Assembly: GCA_028673005.1 (NCBI GenBank)
Contig: CM054116.1
Location: forward strand, 38,936,077-39,000,076
Origin: Tanypteryx hageni
Lineage: Eukaryota; Arthropoda; Insecta; Odonata; Petaluridae
Direction of reading: 5' to 3'
Length of the DNA: 64,000 nucleotides
In this document: positions 1-11,900 of the stretch, piece after piece
Numbering within the stretch: the first letter of the stretch is position 1
How the letters are laid out: every line of letters starts with the position of its first letter
The notes under the pieces: model-generated
The model's input: only the letters and a program-made list of their open reading frames with translations
The model's database searches: none
What the model was told of the DNA's origin: nothing
Made by a program: the position numbers and the translations under genes

Positions 1-976
1 GACGTTAATAAACTAAACTCAGTGCCGCTCCATTTTGTCCTCGTTTTAATTCATTATAGGATAGACGCACGATGGACGACGATTTGAGAATTTGCTGTGT
101 CGCTAACTTTTCCGCTTAGTAATGATAGTTTTGCCTTGGTGGAAATTATGGGCATCGCATTACGTACGTCTCGCTGAATAAATTTTATTGTTCCATACTT
201 AAATTTATAAAGGGTTTGAATCAGAGCCGGCTTGAAGTCGGTGCCAACGGTGCGACTGCACCGGGCCCCGCGCTCTCTAAAAAATATTTTTGTACTTTTA
301 AAGTATAACCATTTTAAAAAATTAGAAAATATATCTAACACTCTCATAGTGAGGGAGTGGCTGCTTTATTTATTAAAATACTTGTAGAAATTTTTGACGC
401 GGACCCCGCGCGCACACTTAGCACCGGACCGCGATTTTCCTAGCCGATTCTGGTTGATCAAAGTACGCGTAATTTTTAGAGTTCTAACAAAAGATTGCAT
501 CATTTAAAACATTGGTGAAAATTTGGTGTTTAGCCATTATTTCACAACCTTTAGGAACGGCATTATAAACGTTGATGTAAAAAGGAATAGAATGTTACTG
601 AAAGAAAATGTCACCACTATGAATACGGTTTACGTCTCTGTGGTCCCGCTCAATCTTCAGCAGCAACCAAAGAGAACAAGCTTTCGTGTCCAGGTGTCGC
701 CGAGAGATTAAATAGAACATCGTTGTTTCCCGCATATAGATAGGAAGTTCAAGAAAGAATAATTTATTTCTAAACTCAATTTAAATTAATGAATTCATGT
801 AAACATCTGCACCGTTTTATTTACGTTGTGATTTGTTATAAAATTTTGTCGTTAGAAAACAAAACGCAGTCTATTCTCAGCGGTAGCTGATATACAATGT
901 TAACATTAAGAGTTTGGAACCTTTCGGCTTCCATCCTTGCGCTCGTAATCAATCAATCTTCTCTCTGCTGTTTTAG
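1..976. other. HMGCR upstream intron, no gene recognised
   Basis: This sequence ends at the TTTTAG acceptor of the first visible HMGCR exon. A GC-rich patch near 215-440 contains GGGCCCCGCGC-like runs and may be an old transposon piece, but no termini are found. Short open frames here match nothing I know, and none encodes HMGCR N-terminal helices. Confidence 0.6.
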
Positions 977-3900
977 GAATTGCGGGCCTCTTCACGGTGT
1001 TCTCCAGCTTTGTGTTCAGCTCCAGCGTCATCAATTTCCTTCGGAGTGATATCTCGGATCTCAAGTAAGTACCTGCCGCCTTTCTTCCACCTCTTAATCT
1101 TTTTCTCCTCGTCCGTATTAGCATTTTTTTCGGTAGATTGTTATCACTCACCCCTCGGAGGCCATTTCTCAAATTAGTTTACGTCAACGTATCGGACGGT
1201 GTTATTTTTTTACACGAATCAATCAAGCGCTTCAAATGTGGAAACGCGTGGGCACGCGTTTATCGTGGAGCTAGGATTTGATCAGAAAAAATATACCCAA
1301 GGAAGTGTTTTTTTTTAAATAAATCTACCGCTGCCGGATTTATCCTGCTCTCTCTTTGGTATATATTTAAAAATTTTGTTTAAAAAATAAAAATTTGGTA
1401 TTCTTATTCTATTATGCCTTTTCATGTTTTTTTACTCTGTTCGCAAATTTAAGAATTTCTCCAAAAGAACGCTTAGCCATTCCAGGATATTCGCTGCAAT
1501 GATCGTTGTTGATTCCTTCTATTGTCTGTTCTTTATAAGTCAAACAAGGTCCATCATCGTCAGTACTTTTTCTATTATTTATTCCGTATGAGATCTCTCC
1601 AGCTCCTTCATTTATATCGATTAAAATCGTGACACTCGATATCGGTAATTTGTCACGATTACGTTCTTGTCCGTCGACTAGTCCAAGGCAACTCTGAGCC
1701 TAAATCAATAATGATGGGCGAGAGTTTATGCTTTAATCTTTAGCGCATTCTATTTCTAACCGCCCTATAAAATAACGCCGTCCTTTCGTTTTATGCTCAT
1801 TTTCCTAACTCACAATCGCGGACAAATTTCTAGGCTTTTGCAAGTCAAATTTGCACGATGTGATTATATTTTAAAGAGACATGCTCCGCAACAAAATAAA
1901 ACTATGCATTTGACTGTATTTTTGTTGATACTTAAAAAGTCTCATTTGCTCTTCTATTCGAGTATTACACAAAACTTCGACGAATTAAACGCCCTTATTC
2001 CATTATACGATGGAATTTGTTACTTGTTCCGACACGGTATACCACCCTAACAGTGGCAGAAAATCTTGAATCTCCTATCTCTTCATCCGATAGTCTTTCT
2101 TTTCCTTCCGTTCCCTAGTTTCTCCGAAATCCGCAAAAAGTTGAAGAAAAACCCTTATCCTCGTCATACTCGCCATTGTTCCTCCACCTTCTCCGACTTT
2201 TCTCGTTGCCGTCCGTGGCGACTAATACCGTACGTGCCGTTTCCAGTTCTTTCGAAATGAACAAAAGACGGGGAAAAATGTTAAAAAGAGTCGCCTAGAT
2301 CAAACTCAAAAATACAAAAATTCCGAAAAAGGGACTGTCAGCTGTTTTGTGGATTCTTTTGTTTGGAAGGATGAATTAGGGTCACGGCTGTGTTCCACTT
2401 CCAGATTTTAAAAAATAAACGTCAAAAGAAAGAAGCGGACACTGGCATGGAACGTTTTTTTCTGGCACGTTTTGCGCTTGGGCATTACCGTATGCACTTT
2501 CCGTTTTTCGCTCCACCTTCCGCCGTTTACAATCATTGCGGTTATCTTTCGTAATTAAACGATTATCGCGACCTGATCCATTTCGCTCTCGGCGTAGACT
2601 CGATTGGTCATATGATGTCGCGTTAGAACATTATTGATATTGGCCCTCATCATTCATTTAGGGAGATCGAGTTAAGCTAAAGACGCATGTGTGCGTAAAT
2701 GGCTGTGTGATCGAGGCCAATTTTTAGCCTACGCGTGCGAACAACGCCAAGAAGAGCACTCTGCTTAACGGTCCGTACATTCCGCCTTTATTTATTCATT
2801 TTATGAAACCCAAAGATGATTATGAGAGTTATTATTTTTACTTTCCTTTGCCGACATAACTGAGCTTGATTAAAATAAGCTCGCTCGGTTTTGTGGAACC
2901 AACTTTGAAATTTCATTTTCCAGAACAAAATTATTTTATGTTGCTTGAATTCGAGGTGAATTTATTTAATAACGTTTTTATGCACTTTCATACCTTTCCT
3001 TCGCGTGGCAGTTGCTATCTCTGCATCGATTACTCTGTTTTAGAAATTTATTGCGATTAATTATTAATTAAATGCTCGGACTTGTCCTCTTTCTAATGAC
3101 CTATCACGTCCAGAAATAAAACGTTTTTGGTACACAATAAATCTTTGACAATATATGACATGTACATCTAGAGACGGAATAGGAAAATAATATTCCATGG
3201 ATGAAATGGCAATAAATCATACTTAGTGTCTATTTTGTCACTTGACCTTAATGTCCATTGATGATGGACCAAGGTTTCGACCTCTACGACTCTCTTGGCA
3301 TTGTAACTGGTTCTGAATTAGTGGATTCACATTCCCTAAGCCATAAACTTAGGAATTTATATCACGATTTGTATTTTTACTCTCTCCATATACGAAGTAT
3401 AAAGACAGTTTGTTTTTATGAAATAAATTCGAGATTTCAACGTTTTAAGGTCCCCTGAACACGTTTTGATTATTTTCTTGGTGATATCTGTGGGTGTGTC
3501 TGTGGCTGGGATTTTGTGGGTGCTCTAACTCATAACCTATTAATCAAATCAACACAAAATTTTATATTTGACAGTTTTGTTCAAGGAAAAAGAACTGATT
3601 AGTTTTTGGTAAAAATCGATCAAATGGAAGTGGGTGTTTACTCTTGTCACATCCGTTTTTTTTAACATTTGCTTTAATATTTTATAAATGTAAAAAAAGT
3701 ACTGGAATAAAAGTTGTAGAAAATTTAATTTTCTACAACCTTTGTTTGAAACATTTTCCCATATAATGCATTGTTGAAGAGAGATTTTTAAAACAAAATG
3801 TTTTAGCTGCCACAACTACACCACCTACCATCGACTATTGTAAAAGTTTTATGCTCTTTTTTATTTTCTTAATTGTTGGAGATTCGGGGCTATATTTGAG

Positions 3901-5911
3901 CTACGATTTGAGTTTATTTCTTTTCTTTGTAAAGTCTTTAAAATTTTCTCGCAGTTCCTTAAAATATTTATTATCATTTAACCCATTTGGATTTTGTAGA
4001 AATATTACATGTATGGAGAAAGTCATGTGGTGGCCACATAAGATTTTTCTACTATGCACTGATTGCGACAGGTCAATTGGATAAGAGAACGCCTTTCATT
4101 GTTAATACTTATTCTTGATTTTAGGTGTAACAAAATGTCTTGAAACTTGGCCTTTCATTTATCTAGCATTATATCAGACCCATCACAATTTTTGGCCATC
4201 CATATTGAACTTTGACAGTGCAAATCGTTGGTATTGATAGAAAATCACTTTTTGCAAATTAGTTGTCTGAAGACATCTGCAGATTCCGTATTAGTTAATA
4301 TAAGAAAAATTAGTATTTGCGTCAATTTTATCATTAAATCAGCCGTTGAAGGTGGTAAAACGTAAAGAAAAAAATTATGACTGATTTTTTTGCATCTTAA
4401 GTGAAGCTAAAATACTTATGCTTTGTATAAATGGTTTTCATTCATTATAGTGTATGAAATTTTTTAGCTTCCATAAATGTATATTTGTAAACTGTTAATG
4501 GTTTATGTTAAAATATTTTTGACATGAGAGCAATGGCTTATTGTTAATAAAAGCCTATTTTCAGGTTTATTAAAATGTTTGACAAAAATGTTATTTAATA
4601 ACTGTTATACATATCTCCTTGTTTAGGGATGCTCTCTTTTTCTTCTTGCTGTTAATTGATCTTACAAAAGCCACACTACTAGCTCAGTTTGCACTGAGTT
4701 CTTGTAGTCGTGCTGAAGTTCGTACAAACATTGCTCGTGGCATGGCCATGCTGGGACCAACCATTACATTGGATACTGTGGTGGAAACACTCGTGATTGG
4801 AATTGGAACTCTTTCAGGTGATTTCCTATTTATAGACAAATTTTAACAACCGAAATAGCATTAATTTATTTTCTGCTTTCTTAAAATCATGTCAATTTTT
4901 TAATTATCTGAATTTGTGCAAGTGGTACTCGTCAAATATTCAGCTTGCGCTCGGTAAGTTTGGCAATTTGTAATTGGAATGAAAGCACGATTTACACCAT
5001 TATTGTTTCCTTAAGGAACAGTTTACTGTTAACAAGAACTATGCAATATAATTAATTATAATTTTTAAAGCATAATCAATTTTCAAATGTCATTAATTTT
5101 TAATTCCACTAATAATTGAAGCATTTGAAAGTTCTTAATCTTTTCAAGAATATCGTGAATGATTGCTACATTTTAAAGTCTTATCTTAAAGATATCAGAA
5201 TTATATAAGTTTCTTGACTTTCACTTATTGTGTTATGTCATTTTGGTTTCTTTCACTTTCAAACCAATTTATACTGTTGCGTATTTATTGATTATAATCT
5301 ATATTAATGCCTAAATTTTAATTGATAATTATATTATATTCAGGCTAATGGTTTTCCTTGTTGCTATTTGTAGGAGTTAGGCGACTGGAAATTCTTTGCT
5401 GCTTTGCTTGCATGTCAGTTGTTGTCAACTACATGGTCTTCATGACTTTCTATCCAGCATGTTTATCTCTCATCCTTGAGGTATTTATCACTTGTAACAT
5501 TTTTTTAATTCAAATTTCTTGATACAAAGAAACAAATATTTAATGAAAATTTTGAAAATAATGGTGATTACTTTCTGTTATCATTTTAAAATTCTTATTT
5601 TATGTAGCAGAAAACTATTATTCTGATAATAATTATAATTGGAATTGAAAGGTACACCACTACTACTTTACTTAAATCTGGATAATTACCATTTAAAGTT
5701 TAGAAAATGTAAAATCTTTATCAGAAATTTGAAATATAATGCTTGATGTTTTTGTTTCACAGTTATCCCGAAGTACTGATGGAGAAAAACCATCTTGGCA
5801 CAACAATTCTTTAATGAGAGTGTTGAGTGAAGAAGAGCAGAAGCCTAACCCAGTTGTACAAAGGGTAAAGATCATCATGGCAGCTGGACTGATGGTGGTA
5901 CATGCTCACAG
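977..5911 (+). other. HMGCR: HMGCR sterol-sensing membrane region (4 exons)
   Basis: Exons 977-1064, 4627-4817, 5374-5480 and 5763-5911 encode hydrophobic helices of the sterol-sensing domain. Visible family blocks include [33 protein letters not shown] and [10 protein letters not shown]. In vertebrates this domain mediates sterol-triggered degradation via INSIG. Insects cannot make sterols, so its role here is uncertain. The YIYF INSIG-contact motif of vertebrate HMGCR would lie in the missing upstream exons and cannot be checked. Confidence 0.93.
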
Positions 5912-8900
5912 GTTAGTTGAGCATACAGGATGGAAATGCTGTCCTTTTTTTCCCTGAATGATAACTTGTTGCTCTTCCTCAATTTTCTGTAGCTCATTAA
6001 ACATAAGTTGAATATTCAGTTAACTCTGTTTTACAGCCTGTTATTCTAAGCTTAATTTATTTACAGATACATTAAAAAATTTATTTTTCAATTTTGATTT
6101 CTTTTACTGGAATGTTTACCATGCAACTTGCAGATATTTATGGTTTTAGAGTGTATTCCCAGTGTTTATAATGAGCTGAGCAAGCAAATGTGGCTGAAAC
6201 CTAGTCATCACTCCTTGAATTAGAACCTATGTTAAGTGTATATGTGCTGTTTGTGGATGGTGCTTCCACCTATAATTGTAAGCTACCTTTCCCGGAGTGT
6301 TTACCAAAAATAAACATATAGAGTTAGCTCTCCTAGTGTCGTGTTATTTTTGTTCCATTTTTGGATCACTTGCCCTCCATTTGGAAGTGAATGAAGCCAA
6401 ACAATGGGACAAAAGACCCGTATTTCCATAGAACTGTCAAATGAATGCGAGAAGGTCATGAAAGGGTGAGCGAACGAACTTCTTTTGTGTCGGCTAAGGA
6501 AAAGCTTGGTCATTCAAAAGGAAATGAATGAAAGGCCATAAGCAGTCCTAATTTTAGACCTGTCTATCCATGTTATCTAGATAAAACATTTTGCTACCAT
6601 TTGTGAATGAAGTCTCTCATGTATAAGAAATGCGAGTTTTAGAGCTGCTTATTTAGTTGGAACCTTCCTGTTGGTGAAGTTGGGTCTGGCAACTCACATT
6701 GGTTTTCTGGTTTCCTCTGTTAATTTACTTTATGGACATTTAATACTTATACAGCAGTTATGTGATATTATTTATCTGAAAATGGTGGATTACAAGTTTA
6801 AAAATTTTGAGTTGGATTTTGCAAAAAAATTATTTTATTAGTGACTAATACTCCTGATCTCTAATTCTGTTGGTCACGCTTAGTCAATGCTACCTTTTCC
6901 ACATAAATGTGTACACTGTAATGACATTTTCGATCCTAATATGTATATTTGCATATATAACTGATAACAAAAACTCGGAAGGCAATGAGTTTCAATCAGA
7001 GAGGAATTTGAAGTTGGTGTAGTGTCATTTTAAAAGAAATACAAATACTAAGAGAATTCATCTTGAGGAGTCTAAGTCAACTTTCCACCTCCAATCCTGC
7101 TCGCAGTCGGTGGCCATTTGGAACAGGTGAACACAGAGACATCCCAGAGGCTGAGCCTCGTTCTCCACTGGTGGCTGACCACGCAATGGCCTCCAGCAAC
7201 CGGACGGAGGATGTGGACGTCCATGTTTATATAATGAAGTAAGTGAAGTGGTGCATTGCAGAATAATGTTCACTTATATGTGAGGGAGTTGGTGCAAGAG
7301 TAAAGTTAAAAACAGGGTCACACTGCACAAATTTTATTGAATTGCACTAAAAGGAAGAATGCATCACTTTCTTAAAACTAGCACAATTTGTGAGCACAAA
7401 TTTTTGTCCACTGTTTGTGTTGCAAGATATTACTTCTGCCTGCTAGGTGCACTCACACTTTTATAAATGCATATAAATTGAGGAATTTTGGTGGAATGTT
7501 AATTTTGTATGAAGTACGTCAGGAAGGATTCAGAAATCGTGAAAATGAATTGAATCATTTATAATTTTGTTATTGTCAATTAAGAGAAAAATTAAAAGGA
7601 AAACAAAATATGTTCAGTTTAAAATATTCTTGAAATTATATTTTACGTGTTGTTGTTATAGATGTCAAAATATTTGTTTGTAACTATGACCTCCCAAAGC
7701 AAAAGCCAATAGTTGCTCTCTGCTTCTTGTTGTGCATGATATAGTTGTCAGTTTTACTCTTGGCTAATTTTGGGAACTTTTATTTTTGACCGAGTTAGAA
7801 GTAACTAAAGTTTGAGTGCTTTAAGCATGATCTCGCTGCTTCTTAAATAAGCTATAGAAGGTAAGCTTCATTTTGATTTATCTTTGTACATTATGACTTT
7901 TTAATGTATTATCTTTTGTCAGAAACTGATACCTCAAAAAAGATTCCAATTTTTGTCTTTATTAATGTTTCATTCATTAAGTTTCTGATATTCTAGCTAT
8001 GCAATGTAGGTAAAATATCAAAAATTTACTTGTTAATGTCATGTTATTTGAACATTGTAGCTTTAGGAATTAAAATTTAAAACTCCCGAACCGTAAATTA
8101 ACCCAGAGAGCACTCACACGTCAATAAGAAATAAGGAAAATTAAATTATGCTTACGACTTCAGCTACTGAAGATGGGAGCATAGCTCCCGAAATACGTAT
8201 CTAGAGATTTCCAGAGTGCTTGTGCGTGTGTGTTTTTCTTTTTCTTCTTTTTAGGATAGTTTTAGACAACAGGTCCCTGTAGGCCATCATCGTCCTGCAA
8301 ACTTGTAAGCATAATTTAATTTTCCTTATTTCTTATTGACGTGTGAGTGCTCTCTGGGTTAATTTACGGTTCAGGAGTTTTAAATTTTAATTCCAATCTG
8401 TACACCGTAGTCTCCAATTCCTTTTTTTAACATTGTAGCTTTAATTTATTTTAATACATTGTCACATCTGTGTATCTCTACAGGTGGCTTACTGTCAGTG
8501 CCGAGCATGTGGTAATTTTGATTCTTCTCCTCGCATTGGCTGTGAAGTACATTTTCTTTGAGGATAAGGAAGAACTTAAGGAACATATAATTCTTTCTGA
8601 AATGGCTGATTTAAATGAAGGATCTGACATTACTGGCTTTGAAGGAAGATTAGGTGAGAATAAAAGCATCAATTGTGCCTTTTGATTTTTACTTTATCCA
8701 TACATAGTACACCCAATCCCCAACTAACACGAATTCTACTAACATGATTTCGGTTTAACATGGTTTTTAAAATGGGGCTGGTTTTCAGCTAACACGACTG
8801 GCCGTTCAGTTTAACGTGATTTTTCTACGATCGTGGAAAGGTCTAGAAAGCGGAAACAAGTTTAGACATGTTTAATCCCCTCTTGCAGGCTGCTTAGTTG

Positions 8901-11900
8901 AGAGAGAGAGAGAGAGACAGAGCAATAGGGAAGCAAGAGCTATATGAGGTAAATGTAAGCATAATTTCCTGTTTGCAGTAAATGTAAGCATAATTTCCTA
9001 TTGACTTCTGTTATATAATGTGAGATATGTTCCTACTGCATAAAGTCTTCCCTCAAATACACTGTACATGTTCTTCAGAAAATTCATCATGTGAAGCAGT
9101 GCTTGAATTGGAAAATATCAGCTGCATGCTAGTAACTGGAACATTCTGATCTGATTTTTTAACAATGGAAATGCTATGGGCTTCATTTTATATCAAGTTG
9201 AACGGAGTTCTCACACGTTTCTGCCCAATTCGATCACTGTTTAGCACTACAAAAAGTTTTGACTTGTTCCACTAAGTCGGCAAATATATTCGCTTGAACG
9301 CGAGGCATAAGAGAGATCAAATTGCCGTCACATCCACTTTAACCCCAGTACCAACGTACATTATTTTGTAATTAGTGAATTTGATCTTGTTCAAAAATGA
9401 TGTTATTTTCGATTTATTTTTTACAACATTTTAACAACCGGAAAACTTCTGCCTCAACCCTCTAACACTTAGTACCATGCAAATATTTCTAGGTATAGCG
9501 AAAAATGCCACAGAATTTTCGAGTTTTGTAATATCTTAGGAAAACTATTGCAGTGATGCTATTTCATTAGATATCAAGATAATTATTTCAGGTATTGCAA
9601 AAAATTGTACACTCTTTAACATTACATGATTTTTATTTCAAATAAACAAAAAGTTTAATTATAACAACAAAAAGATTTTGCATATCCTGTTACAAAAAGT
9701 AAAATTCAAAAGTTTATAACAAAATATTTATCTTATATGCCACATAAGCCATTAAAAATAAAAAATTGTTATACCTGTATTACCTTAGAAAATCAGGAGA
9801 AAAAATCACATACAAATAAGAATAAATGAATGAACTGCAAACTTTTAAATGGAACTCTGTAAACAATTATTCTAAACAAAAAACTGAACATCAACAGAAA
9901 CATGTCTTACGGGGGAACAGAGGAGCCTTGACCACTACTAAAAGAATGCATTCTGCAGATTGCATACAGTATACCGTAACTTGACTCACCTCAATTTTCA
10001 TTGGCCCTCCTTGGCTCCTCCCCTTCCCAAGAATAAGTCTTGTTACGTCCCTGAGCATCAAATTAACCATTCAGCACCGGTGTTTGGCCATACAAACATC
10101 GTGCATCCCTTTCTCACATTTTATGCACACAGTGCGGAACCCCACTCTCTTCCCACCATGTGTACCTGGAGAACCACTTGCACTTGAGTCTGCCTTTCCA
10201 AGCCATTCAACTTCAATGGCCTCAGTAATGCTTGATATAAATTGAAGCCTGATCAATTTTATTCTAGTGTTGCTCTCCTTATAGATGATATAAGAATTGA
10301 GAACCATGTGAGCAATGACACCAAAAACAACATTCTTCCAAAATTTTATGGTACGCCTTTCATCCAAGTAAGAATAGGTCATCATGGTTGAAGCTTTCTA
10401 GGGTGGCGAGCTGGGTCGTATCGACAATCTCTGCCGACGTTTCAACGACTATCTCTGTCATCATAATCAGGGAACCTGAGTGCCATAAGAGGATTTCGGA
10501 GAGTTTATATACCTGCCGGTGTGCCAGATGCCTGCACCAGATTGGTTGGAATGGTTCGGCCAATGGGCATCACGCTCTTGGCCAGGGACGAAATGACGGG
10601 CATGCTGCATAAGACTTCTCCATCCGGACAAATCCGCTGTGGCTGAGCACAGCCTCACCCAGGGATACCGCATCAATTACCCAGACATAAAATTAATTTC
10701 GAGAACCTACGGGTTTTGGGATCGGATAATCAAGGAGGCTATCGAGATTCGATTAGACAACAGCACCGTCAACAGAGACACAGGCTTCGTCCTGAGCGAC
10801 GCTTGGAAGCCGGTCGTTTCATCCCTGGCCAAGAGCGTGATGCCCATTGGCCGAACCATTCCAACCAATCAGGTGCAGGCACCTGACACACTGGCAGGTA
10901 TATAAACCCTCCAAAATCCTCTCACGGCACTCAGGTTCCCCGATGATGACGACAGAGATAGTCATCGAAACGTCGGCAAAGATTGTCGATACGACCCGGC
11001 TCGCCACCCGAGAAAGCTTCACCCATCACATACACCGGGAAAGCACCAAGTCATAGGTCATCATGTCGGACATATCAATACCACCCATGTAATTATTGTA
11101 CAAATCTATAATTTGCGACCTCACAATTCCCTTTTTTTGTCCATTCCATTCCTTTTTTACTGTTGTGTTTACCGCTATTGCCTTTGTGAAAGGCAGAATT
11201 AGATTCCTCTGGGATTTTTTTCTCTGTGCCCTAAGAAAAGAATTTCATCATTTCGATAATATTTTGACTCTCCTACACCAAACTTTTCCTTCAATCCTTG
11301 GGGAATGTTCTTCCTGTTCCTTGTCAAATATGTGCAGTTCTTGTAAAGCTCATGTGCCAATTCAATGCTAGTAAAAAAGTTGTCTATAACAACATGAAAC
11401 CCTTTCATTAGATAATTCCCGATATTCAACAGATTTTTTACAATCAGCTTAGTCCATGTTCCTGAATGTCTTTCTTATCTTCTTTATTCTTTGCACCACG
11501 ATAGCAGTAGAAGGCCAGACAATAATAGTTCACTACAGCATCACATAGCATCCAGAATTTGATGCCCCATTTGTGGTGATGTTTGTTGGGCAATTGTCAG
11601 TGGCTTTTGGTCCCAGCTAGTTTCATTCCATCTATGCTAAGGTGTTCATGGGGTGTAATGGTGGCAGAATAAGCGATTGGCATGGTCAACAATAGGATGA
11701 AATTTAGCATAAGGGTCATAACTTTCGCGGCCAGGTGGGAAAAGCTTGGAATTATCTGTGACATGAAAACACTTCAGAATTAACTGGAAACTATTCCTTG
11801 ACATCATTTTGCCGAACCATGGTATGCAGTGAGAATTGTTTGCCCAGTAGGAAAAGAGTGTTGGTCTTTTCATAATTCCCATTTCTAGCAAAATAGCAAT

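Larger units (their letters stand above)
10386..11052 (+). mobile_element. Penelope-like element fragment with inverted pLTR arms
   Basis: The element is bracketed by a perfect 12-bp duplication, ATAGGTCATCAT, at 10374-10385 and 11053-11064. Inverted arms of about 215 bases (about 10386-10600 and 10811-11027) flank a short coding tail. In the forward arm a TATA-like GGTATATAAAC is followed by a hammerhead-like sequence, the layout described for Penelope pseudo-LTRs. The insertion lies in the piggyBac transposase between its GGIDMSD and MMTYSYLDE blocks, so it is younger than that element. Confidence 0.85.

Noticed and set aside
54..347. 97-codon minus frame at the left edge
   Set aside because: No family resemblance; it lies in an intron with mixed AT/GC composition.
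1..976. Search for HMGCR N-terminal exons
   Set aside because: No match to the first two membrane helices or YIYF in any + frame; they must lie left of the window.
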